A stretch of 6,442 nucleotides of DNA from Oscillospiraceae bacterium (GTDB taxonomy: Bacteria; Bacillota; Clostridia; Oscillospirales; Oscillospiraceae): positions 1 to 6,442 of the forward strand of contig JAFYCQ010000167.1 of assembly GCA_017539635.1 (NCBI GenBank), written 5' to 3'. Every line of letters begins with the position of its first letter. The first letter of the stretch is position 1. Of the stretch, positions 6,000 through 6,442 are shown piece by piece. A program made the translations under genes and the position numbers. The notes beneath the pieces are model-generated. The model saw only the letters and a list, made by a program, of their open reading frames with translations. It was not told the DNA's origin and did not search any database.

Positions 6000-6033
6000 C
6001 ATCACATATTTTTCAAATCGTTGGTTTTTCCTC

Positions 6034-6062
6034 TTGACAAGTCCAACTATCACTTGTATTAT
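6034..6062 (+). promoter_or_regulatory. Sigma-A promoter of nrdD
   Basis: A perfect TTGACA (6034-6039) is separated by 17 bases from TATTAT (6057-6062). Transcription would start near 6069. The spacer and the beginning of the -10 element are covered by a weak NrdR-like box, and a perfect NrdR box lies about 20 bases downstream of the predicted start. Both positions suit repression. Confidence 0.8.
6044..6059 (+). promoter_or_regulatory. Weaker second NrdR box
   Basis: The sequence CAACTATCACTTGTAT keeps the most conserved half-site letters of the NrdR consensus (C-W-A-T and T-W-G-T), with mismatches mainly in the centre; I count 10 of 16 matches. Its centre is 43 bp from the centre of the perfect palindrome, about four helical turns. 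NrdR usually binds paired boxes on one face of the helix. It lies between the -35 and -10 elements and runs into the -10. Confidence 0.5.
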
Positions 6063-6085
6063 TATAAAGCTATCACGGCAAGCTC

Positions 6086-6103
6086 AACACAATATATTGT
6101 GTT
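6086..6103 (+). promoter_or_regulatory. NrdR box (perfect 18-bp palindrome) in the nrdD leader
   Basis: AACACAATATATTGTGTT is a perfect inverted repeat. Its inner 16 bases (6087-6102) fit the known NrdR consensus acaCwAtATaTwGtgt at every position. NrdR is an ATP-cone/zinc-ribbon repressor that senses ATP and dATP and controls ribonucleotide reductase genes. The gene downstream is an ATP-cone ribonucleotide reductase, which supports the assignment. Confidence 0.92.
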
Positions 6104-6142
6104 TCATTGGAAAAATTTGGAACAGAGAAAAGGGGTTTACAA

Positions 6143-6442
6143 ATGGCGATAGAGACTATTAAAAAGAGAGACGGAAGAATAGTTCCCTTTGACAGTCAGA
6201 AGATAACGGACGCAATAATCAAGGCCTTCACCGCCACCTACAGGCAGGACAGCGACGAAACTGCCGCCGAGCTGACCGACAAGGTGGTGGCCATACTGGA
6301 GGTGGAAAACTGCGAGACTCCCGAGGTGGAGCATATCCAGGATATAGTCGAGCGGGTGCTCATGGACAACGGCTATATCTCCACCGCCAAGGCCTATATC
6401 CTGTACCGCTCCGAGCGCAACCGGGTGCGCCAGATGAACACC
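6143..6442 (+). CDS. nrdD: Anaerobic ribonucleoside-triphosphate reductase, N-terminal ATP-cone (partial)
   Basis: The 100 residues before the window edge form a complete ATP-cone domain: IKKRDGRIVPFDSQKITDAI (6-25), the HIQDIVERVL helix (64-73) and AKAYILYRSER (82-92). This domain binds ATP or dATP and sets the overall activity of ribonucleotide reductases. The end of the visible part (RNRVRQMNT) matches, from memory, the segment before the catalytic domain in clostridial NrdD, the oxygen-sensitive glycyl radical enzyme. Class Ia (NrdA) and class II (NrdJ) enzymes can also start with an ATP-cone, so the class is likely but not proven. The ATG at 6143 has AAGGGG at 6130-6135, a weaker ribosome site seven bases away. 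The promoter carries NrdR boxes. The usual activase partner, nrdG, would lie beyond the window. Confidence 0.85.
   Translation, partial: MAIETIKKRDGRIVPFDSQKITDAIIKAFTATYRQDSDETAAELTDKVVAILEVENCETPEVEHIQDIVERVLMDNGYISTAKAYILYRSERNRVRQMNT

Overview
This is a stretch of bacterial chromosome that most resembles an anaerobic, Gram-positive Clostridia (Firmicutes) genome. The pointers are strong GGAGG-type ribosome binding sites, sigma-A-like promoters in AT-rich spacers between fairly GC-rich genes, a YkpA/YbiT-type ABC-F protein, two DUF975 membrane proteins, an SLH-domain surface protein, and the start of an anaerobic ribonucleotide reductase. I see no phage, insertion sequence, CRISPR, tRNA or rRNA. 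The species cannot be named from this sequence.

Layout. Positions 1-55 hold the probable tail of a rightward gene, closed by a hairpin terminator (about 62-106). A small leftward lipoprotein gene (123-410, TTG start) diverges from a rightward uridine phosphorylase gene, udp (546-1298). A long, probably bidirectional terminator (1335-1373) separates udp from a leftward pair: a 32-residue peptide gene (2282-2380) and an SLH-domain secreted protein with a Gly/Ser repeat tail (1395-2258). A candidate promoter for this pair lies at 2525-2554. Next is a spacer of about 300 bases (2381-2684) with a GC-rich hairpin. A tightly overlapping leftward operon follows: DUF975 protein A (5052-5930), DUF975 protein B (4298-5062) and the ABC-F ATPase (2685-4301), driven by a near-consensus promoter at 5971-5999. 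Diverging from it, nrdD starts at 6143 and runs off the window.

How the genes fit together. The window is mostly housekeeping: pyrimidine salvage (udp), deoxynucleotide synthesis (nrdD) and a ribosome-associated ATPase (ABC-F). Two points are the most informative. The nrdD promoter carries a perfect 18-bp palindrome matching the NrdR box, plus a weaker second box 43 bp upstream (centre to centre). The ABC-F protein has one complete ATP site and one degenerate site, with glutamine replacing the catalytic glutamate in the second domain. The unannotated 32-residue peptide upstream of the SLH gene is the best candidate for something undescribed. I did not find a clear new multi-gene defence or biosynthetic system.
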